Shown one piece after another: positions 15,631-24,006 of a stretch of 38,726 nucleotides of DNA. Position numbers and translations under genes: made by a program. The notes below the pieces were generated by a model. It had not been told where the DNA came from. It made no database searches and saw only the letters and a list, made by a program, of their open reading frames with translations. This DNA comes from Gammaproteobacteria bacterium. GTDB lineage: Bacteria; Pseudomonadota; Gammaproteobacteria; Steroidobacterales; Steroidobacteraceae. The stretch lies in the NCBI GenBank assembly GCA_003132025.1, contig PKWJ01000011.1, forward strand, positions 11,633 through 50,358, in the 5' to 3' direction. Position 1 is the stretch's first letter. Each line of letters starts with the position of its first letter.

Positions 15631-17196
15631 TCAGCTCGGCCGCACCCGTTCGATGGCCAGCCAGGCGCATAGCGCGCTGAGCAGCGCGGCGGCCGCGGCT
15701 ATCAGCGTGACCACGCGAAAGCTGTAGACGAATGACTCGTCAAGCGCGTGCCGCAATGCCTGCCGGCTCGCGCCTTCGATCTGCGGCGGCAGCTGCGCCT
15801 CCGCCAGCTTCTGCACCTCGGGCTGCAGCGCTTGCCGAACACTGACCGGAGCGTGCAGGGCCTGCAGGCGCGCATCGAGCGCCGTTCTGAATACGCCCAC
15901 GGCAATGGCACCCAGCAGTGCCACCGCCAGCATGCCGGCAATGCGCGCGGTCGCGTTGTTGATGCCGGAGGCGGCGCCTGCATTGCTGTCTCCGGCCGCG
16001 CGCATCACCGTGGTGGTCAACGGTGCGACGATCAACGTCATGCCGAATCCCCACACCACCATGGCCGGAAAAACCGTGCTCCAGTAGGATCCGCCGCGAG
16101 CCGGGGCGGCGAACAATGCCAGGCCGGCCGCGACCACGACCGACCCGACCACCAGCAGCGCGCGCGAACCATAGCGCTCGTTCAGGCCGCCCGACCAGCG
16201 CGACAATCCGCCCATGATCAGCGTCAGCGGCAGGAACGCCGCGCCCGCGGCGGTGGCCGAGTAGCCCCGGATATCGATCAGATCGAACGGCAGGAAGAAC
16301 ATTTCCCCGCTCAATGCAAAATACAGCAGCAGCGTGATCACATTGGCGCCGCTGAAGGTGGGCGAGCGAAATAAAGTCAGCGGCAGCATCGGCGCCGGGG
16401 CGCGCCGCTCCCACCAGATCAGCATGAAAAGCGAAACGCCGCTGCCAGCCAGGCAGCCAAGGACCGGCAGCTGCGACCAGCCGGCGCTGGAGGCCGCCGT
16501 CACTCCATACGCCAGCAGGCCAAATCCGATTATCGCCAGCGCGCCACCGGTCCAATCCACGCCGCTGGCGGATTGATTGCGGCTTTCCGGTACCCAGCGC
16601 ACGGCCAGCAGCAGTGCCACCAGCGCCAGCGGCACGTTGATGAAAAAAATCGCACGCCATGACAGCGTGTCGACCAACCAGCCGCCCGCGATCGGCCCCA
16701 AGGCGGTGGTGAGCGCGGACGCGCCGGCCCATGTGCCTATCGCCCGGCCACGCTGCTGGCCGGGAAACGAGGCGCTGATGATGGCCAGGCTGCTCGGCAC
16801 CAGCAGCGCGCCACCGATGCCTTGCGCAGCGCGCGCGACGACCAGCATCGACGAGCTCAGGGCCAGCCCGCACCACACTGAAGCCGCAGTGAACAGCAGT
16901 AACCCCGCTATGCACACCCGACGGTGCCCGAAGCGATCGCCGGCCGCACCGCCGACCAGGATCAGCGCACCGAGCGTCAGTACGTAGGCATTGACGATCC
17001 ATTGCGCCTGGCTGACCGGCGCATCCAGATTCGCCTGGATCGATGGCAGGGCGACATTGACCACCGAGCCGTCGATGAACACCATGCTCGAAGCGACGAT
17101 CGTGGCCGCGAGCACCCACGGCTGGGCACGTGTGACGTCCCCGGGTGTAGGTGCGGCGGCGCCGGGCACCGATGCGTCATTACCAGGGGCAGACAT
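15631..17196 (-). CDS. MFS drug exporter, DHA2 (EmrB/QacA-like) family, 14 TM
   Basis: Proton-coupled multidrug exporter of 521 residues. The first helix region has FIDGSVVNVALPSIQ, the DHA2 hallmark. Motif A is GDRFGHRR. The antiporter motif C region reads ALGPIAGGWLVDTLSWRAIFFINVP. Hydrophobic segments suggest 14 helices, typical of DHA2. No adjacent membrane-fusion protein gene is present, so it may act without a tripartite partner, as QacA does. The substrate cannot be predicted. It lies 18 nt downstream of the calcium/proton antiporter gene on the same strand and is probably co-transcribed. Confidence 0.93.
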   Translation of the reverse strand: MSAPGNDASVPGAAAPTPGDVTRAQPWVLAATIVASSMVFIDGSVVNVALPSIQANLDAPVSQAQWIVNAYVLTLGALILVGGAAGDRFGHRRVCIAGLLLFTAASVWCGLALSSSMLVVARAAQGIGGALLVPSSLAIISASFPGQQRGRAIGTWAGASALTTALGPIAGGWLVDTLSWRAIFFINVPLALVALLLAVRWVPESRNQSASGVDWTGGALAIIGFGLLAYGVTAASSAGWSQLPVLGCLAGSGVSLFMLIWWERRAPAPMLPLTLFRSPTFSGANVITLLLYFALSGEMFFLPFDLIDIRGYSATAAGAAFLPLTLIMGGLSRWSGGLNERYGSRALLVVGSVVVAAGLALFAAPARGGSYWSTVFPAMVVWGFGMTLIVAPLTTTVMRAAGDSNAGAASGINNATARIAGMLAVALLGAIAVGVFRTALDARLQALHAPVSVRQALQPEVQKLAEAQLPPQIEGASRQALRHALDESFVYSFRVVTLIAAAAALLSALCAWLAIERVRPS

Positions 17197-17214
17197 CGGG
17201 CCGGGTTGTACAGG

Positions 17215-18282
17215 TCATGGCACCAGCGCCAGAAACAGGAAGGCGCCCAAGATCAGCAGGTGCACCGCAGCCATCATCACGTGACCACGCCCGGAGACGA
17301 AGGTGATCAGCGTGATGAAGAACGTCAACAGCAGCAATACCAGGTCCTTGGCGTCCAGGCCCAGTACCAGTGGCACGCCGATCAGCATCGAGGTGAGTGC
17401 GACCGCGGGGATCGTCAGGCCGATGCTGGCCAGCGCCGATCCCAGAGCCAGGTTCAGGCTGGTCTGCAGGCGGTCGGCCCAGGCCGCGCGCAGTGCGGCC
17501 GAGGTTTCGGGCAACAGTACCAGCAGCGCGATGGCGACGCTGATCACGCCTTTGGGTGCGCCCGCGGCCGCAACCGCAGTCTCGATGCTCGGGGACAGCA
17601 GCTTGGCCAATCCAACCACCGCCGTCAGGGCAACGAACAACAAGCCAAAGCTGATCCAGGCCGTGGCCGCCGATGGGGTTGCCGCATGCGTCTGTTCGTC
17701 CGACCGGTTCTCGATCGGCAGAAAATGGTCTCGATGCCGCACCGTCTGCACGAATACGAACGTGCCCCACAGCAGCAGTGACGCCAGGGCGGCGAACGAA
17801 AGTTGGGCACTGGTATAGGTTGCGCCGGCGGAGCTGGTGGTGAATGTCGGCAGCACCAGCGACAGCGTGGTCAGGGCGACCAGCGCCGCCAATGCCGCAT
17901 TGTTGCCGACCACGCGAAATTCCTGCTCCTGGTGACGCAGCGCGCCGACCAGCAGGCACAGACCGATGACGCCGTTGCAGGCGATCATGATGGCGGAGAA
18001 AATCGTGTCCCTGGGCAGCGTGGCCTGGTCCGGGCCGCCGGTGAGCATCAAGGTGACGATCAGCGCCACTTCGATCGTGGTAATCGACACCGCCAGCACC
18101 AGGGCACCAAACGGTTCACCCAGACGATGCGCGATCACCTCGGCGTGATGCACGGCGGCGATTACCGCGCCGAGCAGTGCGGCCACGCAGGCGATGGCGA
18201 GGGCGAGGCTGCCGGGCAACAGGAGTGCGGCGATCAGCAGCGCCGCGGCCACGATCGGTGTCAAGGAAGCCCACAACGGCAT
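17215..18282 (-). CDS. chaA: Ca2+/H+ (Na+/H+) antiporter, ChaA/CaX family
   Basis: Inner-membrane cation/proton exchanger of 355 residues with about 11 hydrophobic helices. The two inverted Na_Ca_ex repeats carry the expected acidic motifs: GEPFGALVLAVSITTIEVALI in the first half and LLPETSAALRAAWADRLQTSLNLALGSALASIGLTIP in the second. Both align closely with E. coli ChaA (GEPYGTLIL----EV; NLALGSALAS-GLTIP). An internal polar loop (about residues 185-210, ENRSDEQTHAATPSAA) separates the halves. The likely role is Ca2+ or Na+ extrusion at alkaline pH. It is first in a two-gene unit with the drug exporter and divergent from the SAM hydrolase-like gene. Confidence 0.9.
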   Translation of the reverse strand: MPLWASLTPIVAAALLIAALLLPGSLALAIACVAALLGAVIAAVHHAEVIAHRLGEPFGALVLAVSITTIEVALIVTLMLTGGPDQATLPRDTIFSAIMIACNGVIGLCLLVGALRHQEQEFRVVGNNAALAALVALTTLSLVLPTFTTSSAGATYTSAQLSFAALASLLLWGTFVFVQTVRHRDHFLPIENRSDEQTHAATPSAATAWISFGLLFVALTAVVGLAKLLSPSIETAVAAAGAPKGVISVAIALLVLLPETSAALRAAWADRLQTSLNLALGSALASIGLTIPAVALTSMLIGVPLVLGLDAKDLVLLLLTFFITLITFVSGRGHVMMAAVHLLILGAFLFLALVP

Positions 18283-18320
18283 TGGTATCTCCGCTTCTTA
18301 AGGCTGCGGGGCGCTGCAGA

Positions 18321-18360
18321 ATACCCGATGCATCGCAGGCGGGGCGAGCATCGGTATACT
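18321..18360 (+). promoter_or_regulatory. Inverted repeat overlapping a -10-like box before the SAM hydrolase-like gene
   Basis: ATACCCGATGC (18321-18331) and GCATCGGTAT (18348-18357) are complementary except for one extra C. They are separated by 16 nt. TATACT (18355-18360), a plausible -10 for the plus-strand gene, overlaps the right arm. No convincing -35 was found. It lies in the divergent 122-nt gap with chaA, so it could be a shared operator or a leader hairpin. Confidence 0.4.
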
Positions 18361-18404
18361 GGGCGGCGGGGCGTGCCGCGAATTTATCAACTGACCAGCC
18401 ACTC

Positions 18405-19298
18405 ATGACACGAATACACCGTTTTCTGTTGATCGCCGCGGCGCTGGCGTCGCTGCCCGTGTCCGCCCGTAGTCCGTTGGTGCTATTGACCGACTTCGGC
18501 ACGCAGGATGGCGCCGTATCGGAGATGAAAGGTGTCGCCTACGGCGTGTCGCAGGACCTGCTGATCTCGGACCTGAGCCATGACAACCCGGACATCTTTA
18601 CCGGCGCCTATCGTCTCTATCAGACGGAGGAATTCTGGCCCAAGGGCACGGTGTTCGTCGCGGTGGTCGATCCGGGCGTCGGTACCGCGCGCCTGTCGGT
18701 GGTGCTCAAGACCCGCACCGGACGCTATTTCGTTGCTCCCAACAATGGGCTGCTGACGCTGGTGGCGGAGCGCGATGGCATCGAAGCACTGCGTCAGATC
18801 GACGAGAAGGTCAACCGCCGTCCCGGATCGGAGCAGTCACATACCTTCCATGGCCGCGATGTATATGGCTATACCGGCGCGCGCCTGGCGGCCGGGGTCA
18901 TCAGCTTCGAGCAGGTTGGACCGATGCTACCCCCATCGGCGCTGGTGTCGATCGCCTATCGCAAGCCGGAGCGGGTCGGCGCTACAGTGACCGGCATCAT
19001 TCCGGTGCTGGACATCCAGTTCGGTAATGTCTGGACCAATATCCCAAAGGACCTGTTCGACCAGCTGCATGTGCAGCTTGGCCAACCGCTGCGCGTTCGC
19101 ATCACGCACAATGGCGCGCTGGTGGACGACACGGTTGCACCCTATCAGCGCACCTTCGGCGAGGTGCCTCCAGGCAAGCCGCTGGTGTACATCAACAGCC
19201 TGCTGAACGTGGCCGTGGCGCTCAACCTGGGCAATTACGCGGCCGCTCACAAGGTGGGATCCGGCGTCGACTGGCTGGTCGAAGTCAGCAAGCCGTGA
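18405..19298 (+). CDS. SAM hydrolase / DUF62 (chlorinase-fluorinase fold) protein with signal peptide
   Basis: Family of S-adenosylmethionine hydroxide adenosyltransferases, which use water to split SAM into adenosine and methionine; rare members are fluorinases and chlorinases. LLTDFGTQDGAVSEMKG (27-43) opens the domain. The Asp-Arg-His hydrolase triad is visible as Asp89 and Arg96 (VVDPGVGTARL) and His149 (FHGRDVYG), with family spacing. FVAPNNGLLTLV is also conserved. ATG 18405 gives a clear Sec-type signal peptide (MTRIHRFLLIAAALASLPVSARS, described here as residues 1 to about 21). The frame is open upstream, but without homology. The mature protein should be periplasmic, odd for a SAM-using enzyme. 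It has a 14-nt convergent overlap with the HAD gene. Confidence 0.88.
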   Translation: MTRIHRFLLIAAALASLPVSARSPLVLLTDFGTQDGAVSEMKGVAYGVSQDLLISDLSHDNPDIFTGAYRLYQTEEFWPKGTVFVAVVDPGVGTARLSVVLKTRTGRYFVAPNNGLLTLVAERDGIEALRQIDEKVNRRPGSEQSHTFHGRDVYGYTGARLAAGVISFEQVGPMLPPSALVSIAYRKPERVGATVTGIIPVLDIQFGNVWTNIPKDLFDQLHVQLGQPLRVRITHNGALVDDTVAPYQRTFGEVPPGKPLVYINSLLNVAVALNLGNYAAAHKVGSGVDWLVEVSKP

Positions 19299-19950
19299 TA
19301 ACGCCGGCCTGTTGCAGCGAACGCTGCGCCTCGTGCGCGCCGCGCACCAGATGCGCACGCATGCCGATACGGCGTGCGGCTTCGACGTTCAGTATGTTGT
19401 CGTCGAGAAACAGTATCTGCGCGGCCCGACAGTCGAGCGATGCGAGCACGTGCTCGAATGCCTCGGCGTCGGGCTTTATCTTTCCCATCAGATGCGAGGC
19501 GAACTGGTGCTCGAACAGCGCCCCGAGGCCAAGTTCGTCCAGCAACCGCCGCCAGTGCAGTAGGTTGCTGTTGGATAACAGCGCGCGCCGACAGTGCGAC
19601 GGAATACGCGCGATCATATCCAGGGCGCCGGGGTACAGTGCGCTCGGCCAGCAGGCAAACGACTCCAGGAATAATCCCGCATCGACGTCCAGCCGCAACT
19701 CGCCAAGCACACCGGCCGCGAATTGTCCGGCGTCGATGCGCCCGGTCTCGAACGCGCGCACCGAGGGTGAGCGCAGCCACAGCGACCACAGCTCCGGGAG
19801 CGTGATCCTGTTCCCGAGCCAGCCCAGTAGAGTCGCCGCTCCGCCCAGTTCGACCAGCACGCCGCCGACATCGAACAGCACCACCCGAATGTCATGCCGG
19901 TTGTCCGGGGCAACGTTTAAGGGCTGTGCCCCTAGCGTAGTATCGTGCAC
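19285..19950 (-). CDS. HAD-superfamily phosphatase (YihX-like)
   Basis: Haloacid-dehalogenase-type hydrolase of 221 residues. Motif I is VLFDVGGVLVE with nucleophile Asp27; the usual second Asp is replaced by Gly, as in the YihX branch. Motif II is LLSNSN, motif III is the Lys of GKIKPD, and motif IV is LFLDDNILNVEAA. Family members dephosphorylate sugar phosphates such as glucose-1-phosphate, but the substrate here is unknown. The start is GTG 19950, inside the last codons of sixA (19-nt overlap), so it is the distal gene of the SUF operon. About 20 residues precede the first beta strand, so a later start is possible. Confidence 0.88.
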   Translation of the reverse strand: MHDTTLGAQPLNVAPDNRHDIRVVLFDVGGVLVELGGAATLLGWLGNRITLPELWSLWLRSPSVRAFETGRIDAGQFAAGVLGELRLDVDAGLFLESFACWPSALYPGALDMIARIPSHCRRALLSNSNLLHWRRLLDELGLGALFEHQFASHLMGKIKPDAEAFEHVLASLDCRAAQILFLDDNILNVEAARRIGMRAHLVRGAHEAQRSLQQAGVITAC

Positions 19951-20417
19951 GCCACGGCGAGCTCAGCCCGCACCTGCTGCCAGGAGGTGTGCTCGAACTG
20001 GATGCGACACAGGCCGGCGGGCCGCAGCTCGATGCGCTGGCTGCCGCCCATGAACTGTTGCGCCAGCGCGCTCAGCCCGGGATTGTGACCAACCATCAGC
20101 ACCGTCTGGGCGTCGGCAGCACAGCGCCGCACCGGCGCCAGCAGCTCATCGGGGGTGCCGAGGTAGAGCGCCGGTTCGAAGCGCAGCTCATCGGTGATAT
20201 CCAGTTCGGCGGCGACGATGATGGCGGTTTCGCGGGTGCGCAGCGCCGGACTGACGAGCATCGCATCGATACGCAATTCGGCGGCCGCGATGCAATCGGC
20301 GGCATCGAGCGCCTCGGTGCGGCCGCGTACGCTCAATGGTCGGTCGATGTCCGCCAGCCCGGATTCTGCCGCGTCGGCCTTTGCATGTCGCAGCAGCAAC
20401 AGGGTCAGTGGCTTCAT
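19932..20417 (-). CDS. sixA: SixA-type phosphohistidine phosphatase
   Basis: Small histidine-phosphatase-fold protein of 161 residues. The catalytic RHG-type motif is LLLLRHAKAD (Arg10, His11). The second conserved region is VSPALRTRETA, and the second histidine lies in TVLMVGHNPGLSALAQ. SixA removes phosphate from phosphohistidine in phosphotransfer proteins. It is 13 nt downstream of sufT and overlaps the HAD gene. Two phosphatases at the end of a SUF operon is unusual, and any link to Fe-S assembly is only contextual. Confidence 0.9.
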   Translation of the reverse strand: MKPLTLLLLRHAKADAAESGLADIDRPLSVRGRTEALDAADCIAAAELRIDAMLVSPALRTRETAIIVAAELDITDELRFEPALYLGTPDELLAPVRRCAADAQTVLMVGHNPGLSALAQQFMGGSQRIELRPAGLCRIQFEHTSWQQVRAELAVACTILR

Positions 20418-20430
20418 CCAACGACGACGG

Positions 20431-20985
20431 CTACCAGGTCATCCCGGTTTGCAGGCGCGCCGCCTCCGACATCATGGTCTGGTTCCAGGGAGGATCAAAT
20501 GTCAGGTTCACGTTCACATTGCGTACCGTGGGAATGGCGCTGAGCTTGTCCTTGACGTCCTCAACCAGGACATCGCCCATGCCGCAGCCCGGGGCGGTAA
20601 GCGTCATGGTGACGCCGATATCGCGCGTCTGGTCCTCGTTCGGCTCGACCTTGCATTCATACACCAGCCCCAGGTCGACGATATTGATCGGGATCTCCGG
20701 ATCGAAGCAGGCGCGCATCTGCTCCCATGCCAGGTCACGCACATCCTCCTCGGTGGCGTTGGGCGGCAGCTGCGGTGGGTGCGCGACTTCCTTGCCGATG
20801 GCGTCGGCCTGCTCGCCGGATATGCGATATAGATTGCCCTCGACATACAGCGTAAAGCTGCCGCCGAGCGCCTGCGTGATGTAGCCGGCCAGCCCCAGTT
20901 TGAGCGTTATCGGCTGGCCTGAAGGCACCATGATGGCTTCGACGTCGCGCTGGATCACCACCGGTTCGTTTTCATGGGCCCGCAT
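20431..20985 (-). CDS. sufT: SufT, MIP18/DUF59-family Fe-S maturation factor
   Basis: Protein of 184 residues with an N-terminal segment of about 80 residues seen in long SufT proteins (EPVVIQRDVEAIMVPSG). The MIP18 (DUF59) domain follows: DPEIPINIVDLGLVYEC and the conserved cysteine loop TLTAPGCGMGDVL, then VRNVNVNLTFDPPW. SufT assists maturation of Fe-S proteins downstream of the SufBCD scaffold. GGAG sits 7 nt before the ATG. Only 3 nt separate it from sufU. Its place directly after sufU supports the name over the related PaaD. Confidence 0.93.
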   Translation of the reverse strand: MRAHENEPVVIQRDVEAIMVPSGQPITLKLGLAGYITQALGGSFTLYVEGNLYRISGEQADAIGKEVAHPPQLPPNATEEDVRDLAWEQMRACFDPEIPINIVDLGLVYECKVEPNEDQTRDIGVTMTLTAPGCGMGDVLVEDVKDKLSAIPTVRNVNVNLTFDPPWNQTMMSEAARLQTGMTW

Positions 20986-20988
20986 CGT

Positions 20989-21432
20989 TCACTCCGTCGA
21001 TACCGGCGTCGGTGTCCGTTCCAGGGCCGCATTCAGCGTGTGCCAGCACAGGCTGGCGCATTTTACGCGCGCGGGAAATTCGGCCACTCCGGCCAGCGCC
21101 AGCAGCTTGCCGAGCTCAGGGGCCGGCTCGCCGGTCGGCGCCGTCAGCAGCGCATGCACCTCGCCATACAGCCGCGCGATCTCCTGGCGGCTGCGGCCCT
21201 TGACCGCCTCGGTCATCAGCGAAGCCGACGCCGTGGAAATGGCGCAGCCCTGACCCTCGAATCGCAGATCCTCTACCCGATCGCCCTGCATGCGCAGCGT
21301 GAGCGTGAGCTTGTCGCCGCACAGGGGATTGTGACCGGCAGCCTGCGCATCGGCCGGTTGCAGGCGGCCGAAATTCCGCGGGCTGCGGTTGTGATCCAGA
21401 ATCACGTCGCGATACAGCTCTTTTAAATGCAT
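20989..21432 (-). CDS. sufU: SufU, Zn-dependent sulfurtransferase (IscU-like)
   Basis: Accepts persulfide sulfur from SufS and passes it to the SufBCD scaffold. The 147-residue protein starts MHLKELYRDVILDHNRSPRNFG. Zinc-ligand positions are Cys38 and Asp40 (NPLCGDKL), Cys63 (GCAIS) and Cys125 (VKCASLCW). The stretch GEVHALLTAPTGEPAP is the insertion that distinguishes SufU from IscU. An extra Cys129 follows. The frame is open upstream, but ATG 21432 is where homology begins, 19 nt after the sufS stop. No sufE is present in the operon, consistent with SufU in that role. Confidence 0.94.
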   Translation of the reverse strand: MHLKELYRDVILDHNRSPRNFGRLQPADAQAAGHNPLCGDKLTLTLRMQGDRVEDLRFEGQGCAISTASASLMTEAVKGRSRQEIARLYGEVHALLTAPTGEPAPELGKLLALAGVAEFPARVKCASLCWHTLNAALERTPTPVSTE

Positions 21433-21451
21433 GTCTGCGCCACCCACGCTC

Positions 21452-22717
21452 TCAACCGAACAGCTTGCGCACTTTCTGCAAGCCCTCGACCAGCCGGTCG
21501 ACGTCCTCGGCATTGTTGTAGCAGCCGAAGGAGGCACGTGCGGTGGCCGCAAGGCCGAATGCTTCCATGATCGGCATCGCACAATGATGGCCGGTGCGGA
21601 TGGCGATGCCCTCGCTGTCGAGAATGGTGCCGATATCGTGCGGATGCACACCATCCATGACAAACGACACCACCGCGGCCTTGGCGCTCGCGGTACCGAT
21701 CAGTTTGAGCCGCGGCAACGCCGACAGGCGCTCGGTCGCCAGTTCGAGCAGCGTATGTTCATGCGCGGCTATCGCTGTGCGTCCCAGTGATTCAACGTAC
21801 TCGAGCGCGGCTCCGAGCCCGACCGCGCCGGAAATGTTCGGCGTACCGGCCTCGAATCGCCACGGCAGTTCGTTGTAGGTGCTGCTCTCGATGCCGACCG
21901 ACAGGATCATGTCGCCGCCGCCTTGCCAGGGAGGCATCGCGGCGAGCAGCGATTCGCGCGCATACAGCGCGCCGATGCCGGTCGGACCGTAGACCTTGTG
22001 GCCGGAGAAGGCATAGAAGTCGCAGTCGATCGCCTGCACGTCCACCGTCTGATGCGGCACCGCCTGCGCGCCGTCGAGCAGCACCGGCACGCCGCGCGCA
22101 TGCGCCAGGTGCACGATTTCCTGCACCGGCAGGATGGTACCGAGCGCGTTGGAGACATGTGCCACCGCCACCAGCCGGGTGCGCGCCGACAGCAGCTCGC
22201 GAAATGCCTCCAGGTCGAGCTCGCCATTGGGCCGGACAGGCGCGGCGCGCAGCTGCGCGCCGGTTGCCGCGCACAGCATCTGCCAGGGCACGATGTTCGC
22301 GTGGTGCTCCAGGTAGGTGATCAGGATCTCATCGCCGGGCCCGACATGGCTGCGTCCCCAGCTGTTCGCGACCAGGTTGATGGCCTCGGTGGTGCCGCGC
22401 ACGAACACGATCTCGCGCGCGGAGCGCGCGTTGAGAAAGCGGCGCACGATCTCGCGCGCATTCTCGAACGCCTCGGTGGCCGTCTGGCTCAGCGTATGTA
22501 CGCCACGATGCACGTTGGCGTGCATCGTGGTCTCGTAAAGTTCGATGGCGCGCAATACCGTGAGCGGCCGCTGCGAGGATGCGGCGCTGTCGAGATACAC
22601 CAGCGGCTTGCCGTTGATCTGGCGCGCCAGAATCGGGAACTCGCTACGCACCCGGGCGACGTCGTAGGTCGGCTTGGGCGACAACGCAGATCGGGCCACG
22701 GCCGCATTGGTACTCAT
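21452..22717 (-). CDS. sufS: Cysteine desulfurase SufS
   Basis: PLP enzyme of fold type I that turns cysteine into alanine and an enzyme-bound persulfide. It has 421 residues. PLP Lys241 lies in FSGHKVYGPTGIGALYA and the active-site Cys379 in RTGHHCAMPIMEAFG, the type II desulfurase pattern. Other conserved parts are YLDSAASSQRP, NVHRGVHTLSQTAT and FVRGTTEAINLVA. ATG 22717 overlaps the sufD stop by 4 nt (ATGA). About 15 extra residues precede the usual SufS N-terminus. An in-frame extension reaching into sufD was rejected because it lacks homology. Confidence 0.96.
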   Translation of the reverse strand: MSTNAAVARSALSPKPTYDVARVRSEFPILARQINGKPLVYLDSAASSQRPLTVLRAIELYETTMHANVHRGVHTLSQTATEAFENAREIVRRFLNARSAREIVFVRGTTEAINLVANSWGRSHVGPGDEILITYLEHHANIVPWQMLCAATGAQLRAAPVRPNGELDLEAFRELLSARTRLVAVAHVSNALGTILPVQEIVHLAHARGVPVLLDGAQAVPHQTVDVQAIDCDFYAFSGHKVYGPTGIGALYARESLLAAMPPWQGGGDMILSVGIESSTYNELPWRFEAGTPNISGAVGLGAALEYVESLGRTAIAAHEHTLLELATERLSALPRLKLIGTASAKAAVVSFVMDGVHPHDIGTILDSEGIAIRTGHHCAMPIMEAFGLAATARASFGCYNNAEDVDRLVEGLQKVRKLFG

Positions 22718-23994
22718 GTCAGGGCTCCGATTGCCATGATGTCCGGCAGCTGGCCGGCCGCCCCGTGCTCGGCGGCGCTGCGCAGCTGCGGCAGTTCGAT
22801 GGCGCGCAGCACATCGCCCAGGAATGCCCACTTGAGCAGCGCGCGGGCGGTACTGCGATCGATGCCGCGGGCCAGCAGGTAAAACATCAGATTCTCATCG
22901 AGCGCCCCGGTGGTCGCGCCGTGCTGTGCCTTCACCTGATCGGTATTGATTTCCAGCCGCGGCCGCAGGTCGATCTCCGCGCCGGCGCCCTCGATCAGTC
23001 CGCGCAGCGACTGGCGCGCGTCGGCACCCGGGGCCGCGGCGGCGATATGAATATGGCCGCTGAACGCGATGCGGGCATGCTCATCGGCAATGCCGCGAAA
23101 CACCTCATCGGTACGGGTGTCGGGGGCGCGGTGCTCGACCTTGAGGGCGGTGTCGTGTACCTGCTGAGCGCGGCCAACGGCGATCGCCTGCCAGCTGAAA
23201 GCGGCGCCGCGGCCTGCAAGCTGCACCTGGGCGCTGGTACGCGCGCTGGCCGCTCCGATCGCGACCTGGCGCACGCTGTAGCTCGCCTCATCGGTCAGCT
23301 GCGCCGACAGCGTGTCGGCGAACACGGTATGAACGCCGCACTGCTGCAGTCGGTAGTGCGTCAGCTGGGCGCCACGACCGAGTTCGATGGCAACATTGGC
23401 GCACACCAGGGTCGGGATCTCCGGGGCGCCGAGGTGGCGTTCAACCAGCTGCAGCTGGCTGCCCGGCTCGAGCGCCAGCTGCAGTCGCGGATAGCAGGCG
23501 GCGCCCGCGGCGGCGGCGCTGGTCACGAACAGCACCTCGATCGCGCTGCTGCCACGGATTCGGAGCGAGGCAACGTCGGTGGCGAACATGTCGCACAGCA
23601 GCCCGAGGCGCTGCTCTGCCGACCAGACCGTTTCCGGCACGATGGTGTCTCGCGTGGGCGCGCGCGCGGCGGCGACGTCACGCACGCCGTCGATGTACAG
23701 CAGCCGCTCAAAGCCGGGCAGGGCCGGCGGTAGTTCGAGCGCGGCCGTGTCGCCGCTCGCAGGCGTCAGCACCCTGGGGGCGAATTCCGCCACGCGCTCG
23801 AAGGCGCGCAGATTGGTGTAGCGCCACTGCTCGTCGCGGGTTGTAGGCCAGCCCAGCCGTGCCAGCTCGTGCATGGAGCGACCGCGCGCCGCGCGCGTCA
23901 CGGCGGCGTCCGGCAAACGGGCGGCCACGGCGTCATAGTCGCGCATGATGCGATCGACGATGCCGCTGCGATGTGTGGTGGTGGGCGTCGCCAT
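22714..23994 (-). CDS. sufD: SufD, Fe-S scaffold subunit
   Basis: Subunit of the SufBC2D scaffold where Fe-S clusters are built. Length is 426 residues. The N-terminal helical part includes WPTTRDEQWRYTNLRAF, the SufD hallmark. The beta-helix core ends in the family motif with HGATTGALDENLMFYLLARGIDRSTARALLKWAFLGDVL. That motif includes the conserved His (QHGATTG) near the proposed cluster site. It lies 12 nt after sufC and overlaps sufS by 4 nt. Confidence 0.95.
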   Translation of the reverse strand: MATPTTTHRSGIVDRIMRDYDAVAARLPDAAVTRAARGRSMHELARLGWPTTRDEQWRYTNLRAFERVAEFAPRVLTPASGDTAALELPPALPGFERLLYIDGVRDVAAARAPTRDTIVPETVWSAEQRLGLLCDMFATDVASLRIRGSSAIEVLFVTSAAAAGAACYPRLQLALEPGSQLQLVERHLGAPEIPTLVCANVAIELGRGAQLTHYRLQQCGVHTVFADTLSAQLTDEASYSVRQVAIGAASARTSAQVQLAGRGAAFSWQAIAVGRAQQVHDTALKVEHRAPDTRTDEVFRGIADEHARIAFSGHIHIAAAAPGADARQSLRGLIEGAGAEIDLRPRLEINTDQVKAQHGATTGALDENLMFYLLARGIDRSTARALLKWAFLGDVLRAIELPQLRSAAEHGAAGQLPDIMAIGALT

Positions 23995-24006
23995 CGACTT
24001 AAGTCT

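Noticed and set aside
19285-19298. Frameshift or fusion at the SAM hydrolase / HAD junction
   Set aside because: The genes are convergent and each has an intact end; the 14-nt overlap is a simple tail-to-tail overlap.
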